The notes under the pieces were generated by a model, which was given only the letters and a program-made list of their open reading frames with translations, was not told the origin of the DNA and did no database searches. Shown piece after piece: positions 42,601-49,578 of a DNA stretch of 64,000 nt (positions are counted from its first letter, which is position 1; each line of letters starts with the position of its first letter). This DNA is from Polyangium fumosum (GTDB lineage: Bacteria; Myxococcota_A; Polyangia; Polyangiales; Polyangiaceae): assembly GCF_005144585.1 (NCBI RefSeq), contig NZ_SSMQ01000051.1, forward strand, positions 27,578 to 91,577. The letters are read 5' to 3'. The translations under genes and the position numbers were made by a program.

Positions 42601-42675
42601 TGCACACTGAGCGGCGCTTCGCGGACGGGCACGAAGCTGATGGGGGCCAACATCCGCGACGCCATCGATGAGTGA
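39601..42675 (+). CDS. DUF2169 domain-Pro linker-pentapeptide-repeat fusion protein
   Basis: 1024 residues, GTG start. Residues about 10-330 fit the DUF2169 family, often encoded with type VI secretion effectors and PAAR-type spike proteins (GVLRATIFLKLTVSL; GFGPYGRYWPHRRRLLG; FDFRWFNPAPPDQQIEFL). A variable linker holds two near-identical DDDPLMRT/FDDPLMRT motifs. Residues 540-658 are 17 heptads of (V/L)P(L/S)PPAA. From about 690 to 1020 runs a pentapeptide-repeat beta-helix (NLDLKGANLSGHDLGGAKLSG, ADLEGADLRSADLKGADLS). DUF2169 proteins in type VI loci are adaptor-like; the repeat helix could be a rod or binding surface. No secretion-system gene is within the window, so the link is by family only. 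Confidence 0.85.
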   Translation: MPSTSPFPIPVSALKPVACGSTLWRSGGVLRATIFLKLTVSLTHERTAWPTTALDLIREEKNRDKNPAASVVEALETAPYLPSAGVLLSGHAYAPGGRPVPALSARLAIFRERGLLDKTIHVFGDRAANAPQAPRPFDRMPLLYERAALTDDNPVGVPPSAPTLPNLVDPRGPTRAAGFGPYGRYWPHRRRLLGNVDRKRLDGVVAEIPDGFDFRWFNPAPPDQQIEFLRGEEWIVLDGMHPTLPRVQSRLPQVRAKACTYLVGPGGPGQGRVIDLVADLLVIDADRLVASLVFRGNFAFDRLETVPQLRAFADVELPGNPIRWPEAAEVMRARAPAPVVPAAQAPAPAADIFTTLPVRDEKSASRAVLPFQPRPPGAPTVLPPNTPPLPPRPRVEEDDDPLMRTCAIDLDDPPSRPATPFDDPLMRTRAVELDDPPSRPAMPFMNAPPSAAAQARAALGIPSAPPPPPRPYRRDDDEHATRAIDLAELEAKRAATPFEKGGAGDRAPGSVRPPLPSTVVGPPPMVQAPPLRVPTPSGGMPSPPAAVPLPPAAVPLPPAAVPLPPAAVPLPPAAVPLPPAAVPSPPAAVPLPPAALPSPPAAVPSPPAALPLPPAALPSPPAAVPLPPAALPSPPAALPSPPAALPLPPAALPSPPAAAPATPAPAPEETGIRATVLARLRAGERNPLHGLSVAGADLSNLDLKGANLSGHDLGGAKLSGANLEGARLSGTRLVDADLEGADLRSADLKGADLSRAHLEKARFDGASIEQAIFASARGSGASFDGCRGRAPVFARGTWDGASFRALDALSADFTGASLEAAILERAVLPEVKLVDARGKGASFQGARLDQAHAEGVALTDTNFHEIDAKGSTWENAALAGSSFASARLDNAVLTRATCEGAKFQGANLKGANLGRVQADRANLDGAILDGADLRQARMHEARFEGANLQNVIAGRADLSRSHFTSADLTNGNFRAALLAGSNLAKAKLDGADLRDADLRRCTLSGASRTGTKLMGANIRDAIDE
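41218..41574 (+). repeat. 17-unit 21-bp in-frame minisatellite coding (V/L)P(L/S)PPAA
   Basis: Seventeen uninterrupted 21-bp units, consensus GTGCCTTTGCCGCCCGCGGCC, with alternation only at the first codon (GTG/TTG, once ATG) and third codon (TTG/TCG). The first five full units after the initial one are identical, a sign of recent slippage or unequal exchange. All units keep the reading frame, giving a rigid Pro-rich linker between two folded domains. Confidence 0.97.
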
Positions 42676-42744
42676 GGCATTCGGTGCCTGGCCCTTCGCC
42701 GAGGATTCGCCCACAGAGCGCAAATCCAGGTACAGTGCTCGGCC

Positions 42745-43983
42745 ATGAGCGGAGGCCGTGGTGAAGCCCTGAGCGCGAGCGCGTGCCGCGACGAGGCCAC
42801 ACTCCGCTCCTTCATCGAGACGCGCATCAGCCCGAACGCGTGGCCCATCCACTCGCCCGCGCTCCGCCGCCGCATCCTCGAAGACGGCATCGACCTCGAA
42901 GCCGCCCAGCGCTTCACCATGGACCTCGACGCGATGGATCGCATGATCCGCGTGTTCGAGACCCGCTCCTGCCGCGTCGAGCGGCTGCTCCGGATCAACA
43001 ACGCCTTCCACCGGACGCTGCACAACGACGAGGTGCTGCTGCGTCTGCTCCTGCTCGAGTGGCCCGAAGCCACGCCGCTGCCCGACGAGGTGAAGGAAGC
43101 GCCCATGCGCGTGTACCCGAACCTCGACGCGATCGCAGCCGTGCTCCGCGACGCGCTCGGCCGGATGCTCGAAGCCGGCACCCCCGCATCGGTGCTCGCG
43201 CGGGATCTGCTCGCAGCCCTCGGGCACGACTACGGTCACTCCGGCGGGACCGATCGCACACGCCCCGACGGCGCCCCCGCGCCCCTCACGCACGAAGACA
43301 CCGCAGAGAAGTACGCCGCCCCGATCGGCCTGGCCTTCGGCATGCCCACCGCGCTGGTGCTGGAGAGCATGGCCGGCATCCGCGCGACGACCTTCTTCGT
43401 ACGGCCCGGCCGCCCACGCATCCAAGCCGTGACCGAGTTCGAGCGAAGGCTGACGCTCGCCGACGTGATGGGCTGCGTGCTGCCGCCACACCTCTGGCTG
43501 ACGCACGTAGGCGCGCCGGTGCTCGTGGAAAAGATGCCCATCTGGCGGCGGCGGCTCGTGCAGATCCCAGGCGAGCTCGGCGCGATCGAGGCGCACCTCG
43601 CCATGCTCGCGGACGACGATCCCTCCCGCGAAGCCATCCTCGCCCAGCGCGAAGCGCTGCTCCTCGAAGACTCGCGCATCGTGAAGCACGTCGAGGAGTG
43701 GTTCCGCAGCGAGCGAGGCTTTTTCACGTTCATCGAGTCGACCCGTCTCGGCGTCGTCCCGCGCGCACGCGACCTCTGGGGCGGCGTGCTGCGCAGCAAG
43801 ATCGAGCTCATGGAGCGCGTGCTCGCCCGAAAAGAACTCCTCGCGCCCCTCGCGGCACAAGGGTTCCCCCTCCTCGGTCAGTACGCCGAGGAGCTCGCAA
43901 ACGCAGAGTCCCTGGAGAACGTCATCGACCGCGGCACGCTCGATCCAGAGATCTGCGAGCTGCTGCGGATGTTCCTGCCCTGA
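42745..43983 (+). CDS. HD/PDEase-like metal-dependent phosphohydrolase (tentative)
   Basis: 412 residues, cytoplasmic. Two clusters suggest an HD-type hydrolase resembling cyclic-nucleotide phosphodiesterases: NAFHRTLHNDEVLLRLLLLE near residues 90-110, similar to the HNxxHxxDV entry helix, and ALGHDYGHSGGTDR near 155-170, similar to the HDxxHxG metal site. Farther on, ESMAGIRATTFFV and FERRLTLADVMGCVL may contribute the remaining ligands. The C-terminal 150 residues are helical. ATG at 42745, 69 bp after the DUF2169 gene. If active it would hydrolyse a nucleotide second messenger or similar phosphate ester, but the family is unproven. Its 3' side faces the first 330-bp hairpin element. Confidence 0.6.
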   Translation: MSGGRGEALSASACRDEATLRSFIETRISPNAWPIHSPALRRRILEDGIDLEAAQRFTMDLDAMDRMIRVFETRSCRVERLLRINNAFHRTLHNDEVLLRLLLLEWPEATPLPDEVKEAPMRVYPNLDAIAAVLRDALGRMLEAGTPASVLARDLLAALGHDYGHSGGTDRTRPDGAPAPLTHEDTAEKYAAPIGLAFGMPTALVLESMAGIRATTFFVRPGRPRIQAVTEFERRLTLADVMGCVLPPHLWLTHVGAPVLVEKMPIWRRRLVQIPGELGAIEAHLAMLADDDPSREAILAQREALLLEDSRIVKHVEEWFRSERGFFTFIESTRLGVVPRARDLWGGVLRSKIELMERVLARKELLAPLAAQGFPLLGQYAEELANAESLENVIDRGTLDPEICELLRMFLP

Positions 43984-44002
43984 GCCAGGAAAGGCCGTAG
44001 CG

Positions 44003-44332
44003 CCGGGGCGCTGCCCCGGACCCCGCGGGGGCTGTCCGCCCCTCGACCCGGACCAGGCACGGCCTGGACCGAGGGTGGAAGAACTGCGCTCCGCGCAGTT
44101 CTTCCAACGGGCCGGTGGCAAGACCATGGAGGTGGGTTTCAAGCCGGCGACGCGCACGCTGCCGGTTGAACCTGCGGCGCTGCCGCGTTGGCTGGCAGGG
44201 TCGTCGCCGGTCTTGCCACCGGCTGTTCGATGAACTGCGCATCGCGCAGTTCATCGACCCTGGGTCCAGCGCCTCGCTGGTCCGGGTCCAGGGGTGGACA
44301 ACCCCTGGTCGGGGTCCGGGGTGAAACCCCGG
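44003..44332. repeat. 330-bp multi-hairpin dispersed element, copy 1
   Basis: Successive perfect hairpins with tiny loops: CCGGGGC/GCCCCGG (44003-44019), palindrome CCCCGCGGGG (44021-44030), CCAGGC/GCCTGG (44053-44067), a 14-bp stem TGGAAGAACTGCGC (44076-44106, loop TCC), a 14-bp stem TCGATGAACTGCGC (44227-44257, loop ATC), CCAGCG/CGCTGG (44266-44280), CCAGGGGT/ACCCCTGG (44288-44308) and CCGGGGT/ACCCCGG (44316-44332). A long outer pairing GCCGGTGGCAAGACC (44111-44125) with its complement (44209-44223) encloses the centre. The two 14-bp stems share the core GAACTGCGC. It fills the 370-bp gap between convergent genes. A second copy is at 51985-52314. No T-runs, no protein signature. Confidence 0.92.
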
Positions 44333-44353
44333 AAGGGGGGCGCGACGCTCCGA

Positions 44354-45052
44354 CTAGAGAATCATGAGCTTCCACGGCGACGTTGCGGGGTCGTAGCCGA
44401 GGGCGAAGGTGCGGAGCTTGTAGGCGTCGTAGCGTGTCTTTTCTTCGGAGACGGCGGTGGTCACGATGCCGGCGGCGGGGGGTTGACCGAGGGCTTGATC
44501 GATGGCGGCGATGCGGTCGCCCGAGGTCACGATGTCGTCGATGTAGACGACGGCTTCGTTGGGCAGGGGCTTGCCGATCGTGACGAGGTTTTGTGCGAGG
44601 TCGTGGGCGGGGTCTTCTTCGTAGCTGAAGCGCGGGCGCATGGCGTCTTTGTGCACCACGCAGGGACGTACCTTGCCGAAGCCGAGACGTTCGAGTTCGA
44701 GGGCGAGATCGCGGCTTGGCCATCGGTCGGTCGTGCGGTTGCCGCGCACCACGTTGGCGGCGGGGATGGGCACGAGGGCGATGTTTGGCTTCGTGATGCT
44801 GAGGGCTGTGCGTACGTCGCGCTCGTGGACGGCGACGATGTCGGCGACGTAGGCGTAGGCGCTTGCGGGCGTCTCCAGGCGCATCATGGTTCGGCCTGGG
44901 TGGAGGGGGTGCTGGATGGAGCTTGGGATGGGCTCTTTGCGCTGGTTCGTCACGAGGTAGACGAGCCCGCGCATCGGGTTCGCGTTCAGCCCGGCCAGGG
45001 GAGAACCCAGCTTGTAGTACGAGCCGACGGCGTACCCGGGGATCCGCCTCAA
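44354..45052 (-). CDS. Phosphoribosyltransferase-family protein
   Basis: 232 residues if it starts at the TTG at 45050-45052, which has GAGGGA about 9 nt upstream; no ATG or GTG lies in frame until MRGLVYL near residue 26, and the stretch before that (GYAVGSYYKLGSPLAGLN) looks coding. The PRPP-binding loop VVYIDDIVTSGDRI is near residue 175, with the two acidic residues typical of type I phosphoribosyltransferases. No partner domain is seen. It may be a nucleobase salvage enzyme or a ComF-like competence protein, but the flanking sequence is not diagnostic. Divergent from the secreted nuclease gene; its 3' end abuts the hairpin element. Confidence 0.78.
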   Translation of the reverse strand: MRRIPGYAVGSYYKLGSPLAGLNANPMRGLVYLVTNQRKEPIPSSIQHPLHPGRTMMRLETPASAYAYVADIVAVHERDVRTALSITKPNIALVPIPAANVVRGNRTTDRWPSRDLALELERLGFGKVRPCVVHKDAMRPRFSYEEDPAHDLAQNLVTIGKPLPNEAVVYIDDIVTSGDRIAAIDQALGQPPAAGIVTTAVSEEKTRYDAYKLRTFALGYDPATSPWKLMIL

Positions 45053-45211
45053 GACGTCGTCCCTCGATTCATGCCCACGCGCGACCTTAGCGCGCTCCGT
45101 CGCACCTCTGCTACCCCCATGGCGCTGCTGGAGCGTGGACGCCTCGCTCGACGGTCGGGACGCTCCCTGGGAGCATGGTATAGCGTTGCCAGCGAAACGA
45201 GGCGCGATCAC

Positions 45212-46183
45212 GTGAGCCGGACTGCATCCAGAAAGCGGCGCAAGGCAGGTAGCTTGGGCGTGTTCGTCGTGGCGCTCTTGGGTGGGCTTGGGGCGCTCTT
45301 GCATGCGTGCAAGGCGGACCGTTGGCTCGACGACTTTGCGTCGCAGGGATCGGGGGAAGGCACGAGCCGCCCGCGCCCGACGGCGACGCTGGGCCCGTCG
45401 GCGGCGCCTGGGCCCAAGGGCAGCCCGGCGCGTGGGGGTGGGGGAAAGCCTGCGGATGCGAGTGTTCATCTCGCGCTCGGCGTGCCGACGGACGACGATT
45501 CTTCGGACGACTCCGTGATGCGCAAGCCGCAGTACGCGCTCTCGTACAACGCGGACCAGAATGTCTCGAACTGGGTGAGCTGGCAGATCAACGCGGGCTG
45601 GTTCGGGGATGCGCCGCGGCACAAGGGGAAGTTCATGACGGATCCGGAGCTGCCTTCGGGCTTTTACCGGGTCACGCACGACGACTACACGGGCTCGGGG
45701 TACGACCGGGGGCACATGGTGCGCTCGGAGGAGCGGACCCGTTCGCCCGAGGACAACAAGGTCACCTTCCTGATGACGAACATCCTGCCGCAGTACCACG
45801 ACCTCAACGCGGGGCCTTGGCTCCGGCTGGAGGAGCACTGCGAGGACCTCGGCAGGAAGCAGGGCAAGCAGCTCTTCGTGATGGCGGGCGGCGTGCTCAA
45901 GCGGGGGAAGAAGGCCTCGAAGACGATCGGCAAGGGCGTCGTGGTGCCCGACACGTACTTCAAGATCGTCGTCGTGCTCGAGCCGCGTGAGGGGCCTGCC
46001 GATGTGACGGAGTCGACGCGGGTGATCGCGGTCCTGATGCCGAACAAGGAGGGCATCCAGGACGAGGGCTGGGAGAAGTACCGGACGACCGTGGACGAGA
46101 TCGAGAAGCGGACCGGGTACGACTTCCTCCCGGCTGTGGATGAGGACGTCCAGGCGGAGATCGAGGCGAAGAAGGGGGAGTAG
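45212..46183 (+). CDS. Secreted NucA-type DNA/RNA non-specific endonuclease, lipoprotein
   Basis: 323 residues. From the GTG at 45212 (GAGGCG about 8 nt upstream) a basic n-region and hydrophobic segment lead to a lipobox-like LLHAC near residue 33; an ATG at 45119 would precede it with an Arg-rich extension. After a Pro/Gly-rich linker comes the beta-beta-alpha-metal nuclease domain with the DRGH(M) motif, catalytic His at about 168, in YDRGHMVRSEERTRS, and the Asn region FLMTNILPQYHDLNAGPW. Enzymes of this family degrade both DNA and RNA outside the cell for nutrition or defence. A gene for a NuiA-like inhibitor of exactly this nuclease class is the next gene, in convergent orientation. Confidence 0.92.
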   Translation: MSRTASRKRRKAGSLGVFVVALLGGLGALLHACKADRWLDDFASQGSGEGTSRPRPTATLGPSAAPGPKGSPARGGGGKPADASVHLALGVPTDDDSSDDSVMRKPQYALSYNADQNVSNWVSWQINAGWFGDAPRHKGKFMTDPELPSGFYRVTHDDYTGSGYDRGHMVRSEERTRSPEDNKVTFLMTNILPQYHDLNAGPWLRLEEHCEDLGRKQGKQLFVMAGGVLKRGKKASKTIGKGVVVPDTYFKIVVVLEPREGPADVTESTRVIAVLMPNKEGIQDEGWEKYRTTVDEIEKRTGYDFLPAVDEDVQAEIEAKKGE

Positions 46184-46288
46184 AGCGCCGAACCCTTCGG
46201 CGCTCTACGAGATCGCAAAGCGAGCTCGCCTCGGGGGGTGAATCGTCCGGGCGTTGCCCGGACGAGAGGGGGACGCGAGGCGTCCCCC
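46181..46288. terminator. Three consecutive 3-nt-loop hairpins between nuclease and inhibitor genes
   Basis: Hairpin A, 46181-46207: TAGAGCGCCGAA/TTCGGCGCTCTA, 12-bp stem, loop CCC; the nuclease stop codon TAG forms its foot. Hairpin B, 46244-46264: CGTCCGGGC/GCCCGGACG, 9-bp stem, loop GTT. Hairpin C, 46268-46288: GGGGGACGC/GCGTCCCCC, 9-bp stem, loop GAG, ending 6 bp before the inhibitor stop codon. None is followed by a T-run. The design resembles the 330-bp element at other convergent junctions, but the sequences differ. A bidirectional transcription barrier is inferred. Confidence 0.65.
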
Positions 46289-46294
46289 TTGGGA

Positions 46295-46678
46295 CTAGGT
46301 CTCCACGAGCTTCGTCGTGACGCCGAGCCACATGCCCGACGGGTGCCGGCCGAGGACGAAGGCGTCGATGTCGACCTTGCCCACGCGGTAGACGCGCAGC
46401 TCTGCGAGCTCGCGCTGGAGCAGGTCGACGAGCGCGCGGAAGCGGCCGGACCCGTCGTCGTCGCCCTCGACCAGGCCCTCGAAGAACGACGCGAGCGACG
46501 TCTCTTCGACCGGCGTGTCCGGGGGCAGGCCGCGCGCGCGAAGCACCACGCTCGGCGTCGGCTCCTCGGCGCCGAAGCGGTAGGCCTCGATCGGGAAGTC
46601 CGACTCGCTCGGGAACAGGAGGCCGGCCGCGGCCTCCTCGATGGACTGCATCAGCGGTTCGACGTCCTGGCCCAGCAT
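46295..46678 (-). CDS. NuiA-family nuclease inhibitor
   Basis: 127 residues, cytoplasmic (no signal peptide). The start IEEAAAGLLFPSESDFPIEAY corresponds to the SEGLLYMSESDYP-type opening of nuclease A inhibitors, and the end GMWLGVTTKLVET matches their C-terminal strand; Anabaena NuiA is of similar size (about 135). NuiA binds and blocks the NucA-type DNA/RNA nuclease, protecting the producer. The cognate nuclease gene lies next to it at 45212-46183. The inhibitor is transcribed toward the nuclease gene, so dosage would be set independently. The only ATG with a reasonable position is 46676-46678. Identification by motif memory, strengthened by the neighbour. Confidence 0.85.
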   Translation of the reverse strand: MLGQDVEPLMQSIEEAAAGLLFPSESDFPIEAYRFGAEEPTPSVVLRARGLPPDTPVEETSLASFFEGLVEGDDDGSGRFRALVDLLQRELAELRVYRVGKVDIDAFVLGRHPSGMWLGVTTKLVET

Positions 46679-46793
46679 CTCCCTCGGCTCCTCCGTTCCG
46701 GCGCATTCGAGGCGCGCATCCCGGACGTGTCAAGGCGGCGCGCTGCGGGGCCAGAGATCTTTCCGAGGGCTTGTGCGTCTACGAGCCCACCCC

Positions 46794-48656
46794 ATGCGCC
46801 CGCCCCGTCGCTCCTCGGCCGCCTTTGGCCTCTTCGCTGCCCTGCTCGTCGCACCCGCCGCCGCTGCCGCCGCGCCCGCGCGGAGCTCGGCCGTCGCCCT
46901 CGATCGAGGCTCCCTCGTCGCGTACGTCGCCGACGCCGACAACGAGGCGCTCCACCGCGTGGATCTCGTGAGCGGCTCGGTCGCCACGACCCCGCTCGGC
47001 TGCGCGCCCGCCGAGGTCCTCGTGCTCGCCGAGGATCGTGTCGCCGTGAGCCTGCGCGGCTGCAACGAGGTCCAGGTCCTCGACCTCGACGCGGCGGGCG
47101 AGGGCACGGTCGCCGCGCGTGCGGTCGTCCCGGCCGAACCCTGGGGCCTCGCCCGGGGCCCGCGCGGCGCGCTGCTCGTCACCTCCGCGTATGGCCGCGC
47201 CCTCACCGCGCTCGACGGCGCGTCCCTCGCAGAGCGCTTCTCCTTGCGCCTCCCGCGCGAGCCACGTGGCATCACCGTCACGCCCGATGGCCGCCGCGCG
47301 TTCGTCACGCATGCCGCGGGCGACGCCCTCTCCGTCGTGGATCTCGACGGCGGCGAGGCGGGCGAGGCGCCCGTCGTCCGCGCCGTGCGCGCGCTCGGCG
47401 GCAGCTACCGGAACCGCGTCGATGCGATGGTCGGAGCGAACACCCTGCACCCGACCTCGTCCCTCGCGTACGCGGCCGTGCTGAATGAGAGTGGCACGCG
47501 CCTCTTCGTCCCGCACCTCGTCGTGCAGAACGGCGAGAGCACCACCCGTGTCGTCGCGGGCGGTTATGGCGGCGTCGCGATCGAGGAGGACACCTCGGTC
47601 CCCACCGTCGCGGTCCTCGACGTCGCGCGTGAGCGCACGCTCGGCGTGACCGACGTCGCCGCGCAGAAGAACTTCGTCAACATCGCGGCGAATGCCTTCA
47701 TGGGGAGCGCCGTCGCGCCTGCAGGCTCTCCCGCGCGGCAGCCGCGCGCCGCGGCGGTGCTCGGCGACGCGCTCTTCGTCGTCTCGCACGGCACGGGCGA
47801 GCTCGTCGAGCTCGATGCGCGTTCGCTCGATCCGGCGCTCGCCCCGCGGCGCGCCTTCTCTGTCGGCGAGGGCCCTTCCGGCGTCGACGTCGATCCACGC
47901 ACGGCCATCGCGGTCGTCTGGAACCAGGGCTCGCACGACCTCTCCGTCGTGAGCCTCGCGTCCGGCGCCGTGGACACGTTGCCCGTCGCTGCGGATCCGC
48001 TCCGCGAGGACCTCGCGCGCGGCCGGCGCCTCTTCCACGCCGAGGGAGACCGCCGCATCTCGCGCGACGGCCGCGCCTGCGCGAGCTGCCACCCCGAGGG
48101 GCGCGAGGACGGCCTCGTGTGGCGGCTCGGGGACGGCCCGCGACAAACCATGGCGCTCGCGGGCCGCGTCGAGCGGGGCCCCTACGGCTGGCACGGCATG
48201 CACGCGAAGCTCGAGGACAACATCGCCGAGACGCTCACGCGCCTCGGCGGCTCGGGTTTGCCGGCGGAGGACCTCGCCGCGCTCGCGAACTACCTCCGCG
48301 AGGGCCTCTTCGTGCCGCGCCGCGAGGTGAAGGATCCCGGCGCGGAGGCGCTCGTCACGCGCGGGCGGGACCTCTACACGTCGGAACAACTCGGCTGCAA
48401 CGGCTGCCATGGGCTCGATCACGGGACGAGTGATCGCGTGGTGCACGACGTCGGCTCGCGCGCGAAGGACGAGTCGCACGCCGCGTTCCGCACGCCTCCG
48501 CTCGCCATGCTCGAAGGCTCCGCGCCTTACTTCCACGACGGCCGTTACCCGACGCTCGAAGCCCTGCTCGACGACAACCTCGATCGCATGGGCCAGACGA
48601 GCCACCTCACGTCCGAAGACCGCGCCGCCCTGCTCGCCTTCCTGAGGACCCTGTGA
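46794..48656 (+). CDS. Secreted YVTN-type beta-propeller with two haem c motifs
   Basis: 620 residues. A signal peptide (MRPPRRSSAAFGLFAALLVAPAA) precedes a beta-propeller of repeated strands (VAYVADADNEALHRVDLVSG; RGITVTPDGRRAFVTHAAGD; SGVDVDPRTAIAVVWNQGSHDL) covering about residues 30-410. Two cytochrome c modules follow with CASCH near 428 and CNGCH near 535, resembling MauG/di-haem peroxidase tails (HAAFRTPPLAMLEGSAPYFHDGRYPTLEALLDD). It probably acts as a periplasmic electron-transfer protein or haem enzyme whose propeller binds a partner. Start ATG at 46794. It overlaps the following lipoprotein gene by 4 bp (GTGA), the first of a four-gene cluster. Confidence 0.88.
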   Translation: MRPPRRSSAAFGLFAALLVAPAAAAAAPARSSAVALDRGSLVAYVADADNEALHRVDLVSGSVATTPLGCAPAEVLVLAEDRVAVSLRGCNEVQVLDLDAAGEGTVAARAVVPAEPWGLARGPRGALLVTSAYGRALTALDGASLAERFSLRLPREPRGITVTPDGRRAFVTHAAGDALSVVDLDGGEAGEAPVVRAVRALGGSYRNRVDAMVGANTLHPTSSLAYAAVLNESGTRLFVPHLVVQNGESTTRVVAGGYGGVAIEEDTSVPTVAVLDVARERTLGVTDVAAQKNFVNIAANAFMGSAVAPAGSPARQPRAAAVLGDALFVVSHGTGELVELDARSLDPALAPRRAFSVGEGPSGVDVDPRTAIAVVWNQGSHDLSVVSLASGAVDTLPVAADPLREDLARGRRLFHAEGDRRISRDGRACASCHPEGREDGLVWRLGDGPRQTMALAGRVERGPYGWHGMHAKLEDNIAETLTRLGGSGLPAEDLAALANYLREGLFVPRREVKDPGAEALVTRGRDLYTSEQLGCNGCHGLDHGTSDRVVHDVGSRAKDESHAAFRTPPLAMLEGSAPYFHDGRYPTLEALLDDNLDRMGQTSHLTSEDRAALLAFLRTL

Positions 48657-49546
48657 AGACGTACCTCCTGCCCCTGCTCGCCGCGTCCCTGTTCGCGTCC
48701 GGCTGCGCGAAGCACGCGCCCGAGGCCGCCGCCGTGCCCGAGGCCGCTGTCGCACCCGCGTCCGAGGCCGCTCCCGCTGCCGCTTCCGCTTCCGCTTCCG
48801 CTTCCGCTTCCGCTTCCGCTTCCGCTTCCGCTTCCGCTTCCGGAGCCGCCTCCGCGCCCGAGCCCCCCGCGTTGCCCGAAGAGATGCGCACCATCCTCGG
48901 CAAACGCGGGGGCCAGAAGATCACCCTCACCGTGGTGCATCCGCGCCACGTCGTCCTGCTCGTGCAGGGGGACAAACGTGTCCTCGGCTCGAACGAGGTG
49001 GCCCTCGCCGTCGACCCGAAGGAGCCCATCGCGTGGGAGACGACCGACCGCCAGACGCTCGAGACGATCCGCGGCGAGGCGTTCGTCGACCTCCGCGACG
49101 ACGGGCGCTTCGACGCGGCCACGCTCCGCCCGACCACGCTCCTCGCCGCCGTCGCGGAGGAGGCCGAGGGCCGCCACGCATGCAAGGCGTTCGAGGGGGC
49201 GCGCGCGGGCTTCGACGTGGTTTGTCGCGTCGAGTCCCTCACCGTCGCGGCCGCGCGCACCTTCGGCGATGCGCCGCTCGATCGCATCCAGCACGTCGAA
49301 GCCAACGAGCAGACGTTTTTCCGCATGGAGCTCGAGCCCGGCGCGGACGGCGTCGACGCCACGGTGCTCGGCTACGCGGCCGGGGGGCGCGGGCACGTCG
49401 TTCGCGCCGAGGCGAGCAGGCTCCCCGGCGAGGCAGGGCCCGCGCTCGTGCTCCTCTCCGAATCGCGGATGCAGCCCGTCCGTTTGCCCCCGCCGCATCC
49501 CCATCGCCACCGCATCCCCCGCCCGCGGATCGACCGCTTCGATTGA
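48653..49546 (+). CDS. Lipoprotein with a Ser-Ala dipeptide repeat linker
   Basis: 297 residues, GTG start within the stop codon of the cytochrome gene (GTGA). Signal peptide MKTYLLPLLAASLFASGC with a lipobox, then an Ala/Pro-rich stretch and a run of ten Ala-Ser pairs (about residues 44-63) that tether a roughly 200-residue domain (ILGKRGGQKITLTVVHPRHV, EGARAGFDVVCRVESL). It ends in a basic, His/Pro-rich tail (PPPHPHRHRIPRPRIDRFD). No family recognised. Membership of the cytochrome cluster suggests periplasmic work near the same complex, inferred by position only. Confidence 0.75.
   Translation: MKTYLLPLLAASLFASGCAKHAPEAAAVPEAAVAPASEAAPAAASASASASASASASASASASGAASAPEPPALPEEMRTILGKRGGQKITLTVVHPRHVVLLVQGDKRVLGSNEVALAVDPKEPIAWETTDRQTLETIRGEAFVDLRDDGRFDAATLRPTTLLAAVAEEAEGRHACKAFEGARAGFDVVCRVESLTVAAARTFGDAPLDRIQHVEANEQTFFRMELEPGADGVDATVLGYAAGGRGHVVRAEASRLPGEAGPALVLLSESRMQPVRLPPPHPHRHRIPRPRIDRFD
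48782..48841 (+). repeat. Ten perfect GCTTCC hexamers within the lipoprotein gene
   Basis: Exactly ten tandem copies of GCTTCC, coding (Ala-Ser)10. Hexamer loss or gain keeps the frame, so only linker length would vary. Perfect identity of all copies suggests recent slippage. Confidence 0.97.
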
Positions 49547-49578
49547 TCTCGGCGCGCGCTTCCCGCAAGCTGGCCCCG

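Noticed and set aside
44003..44332. Insertion sequence or transposon end
   Set aside because: No transposase, no terminal inverted repeats bounding the whole element and no visible target duplication. A non-autonomous mobile element remains possible and is kept only as one hypothesis in the findings.
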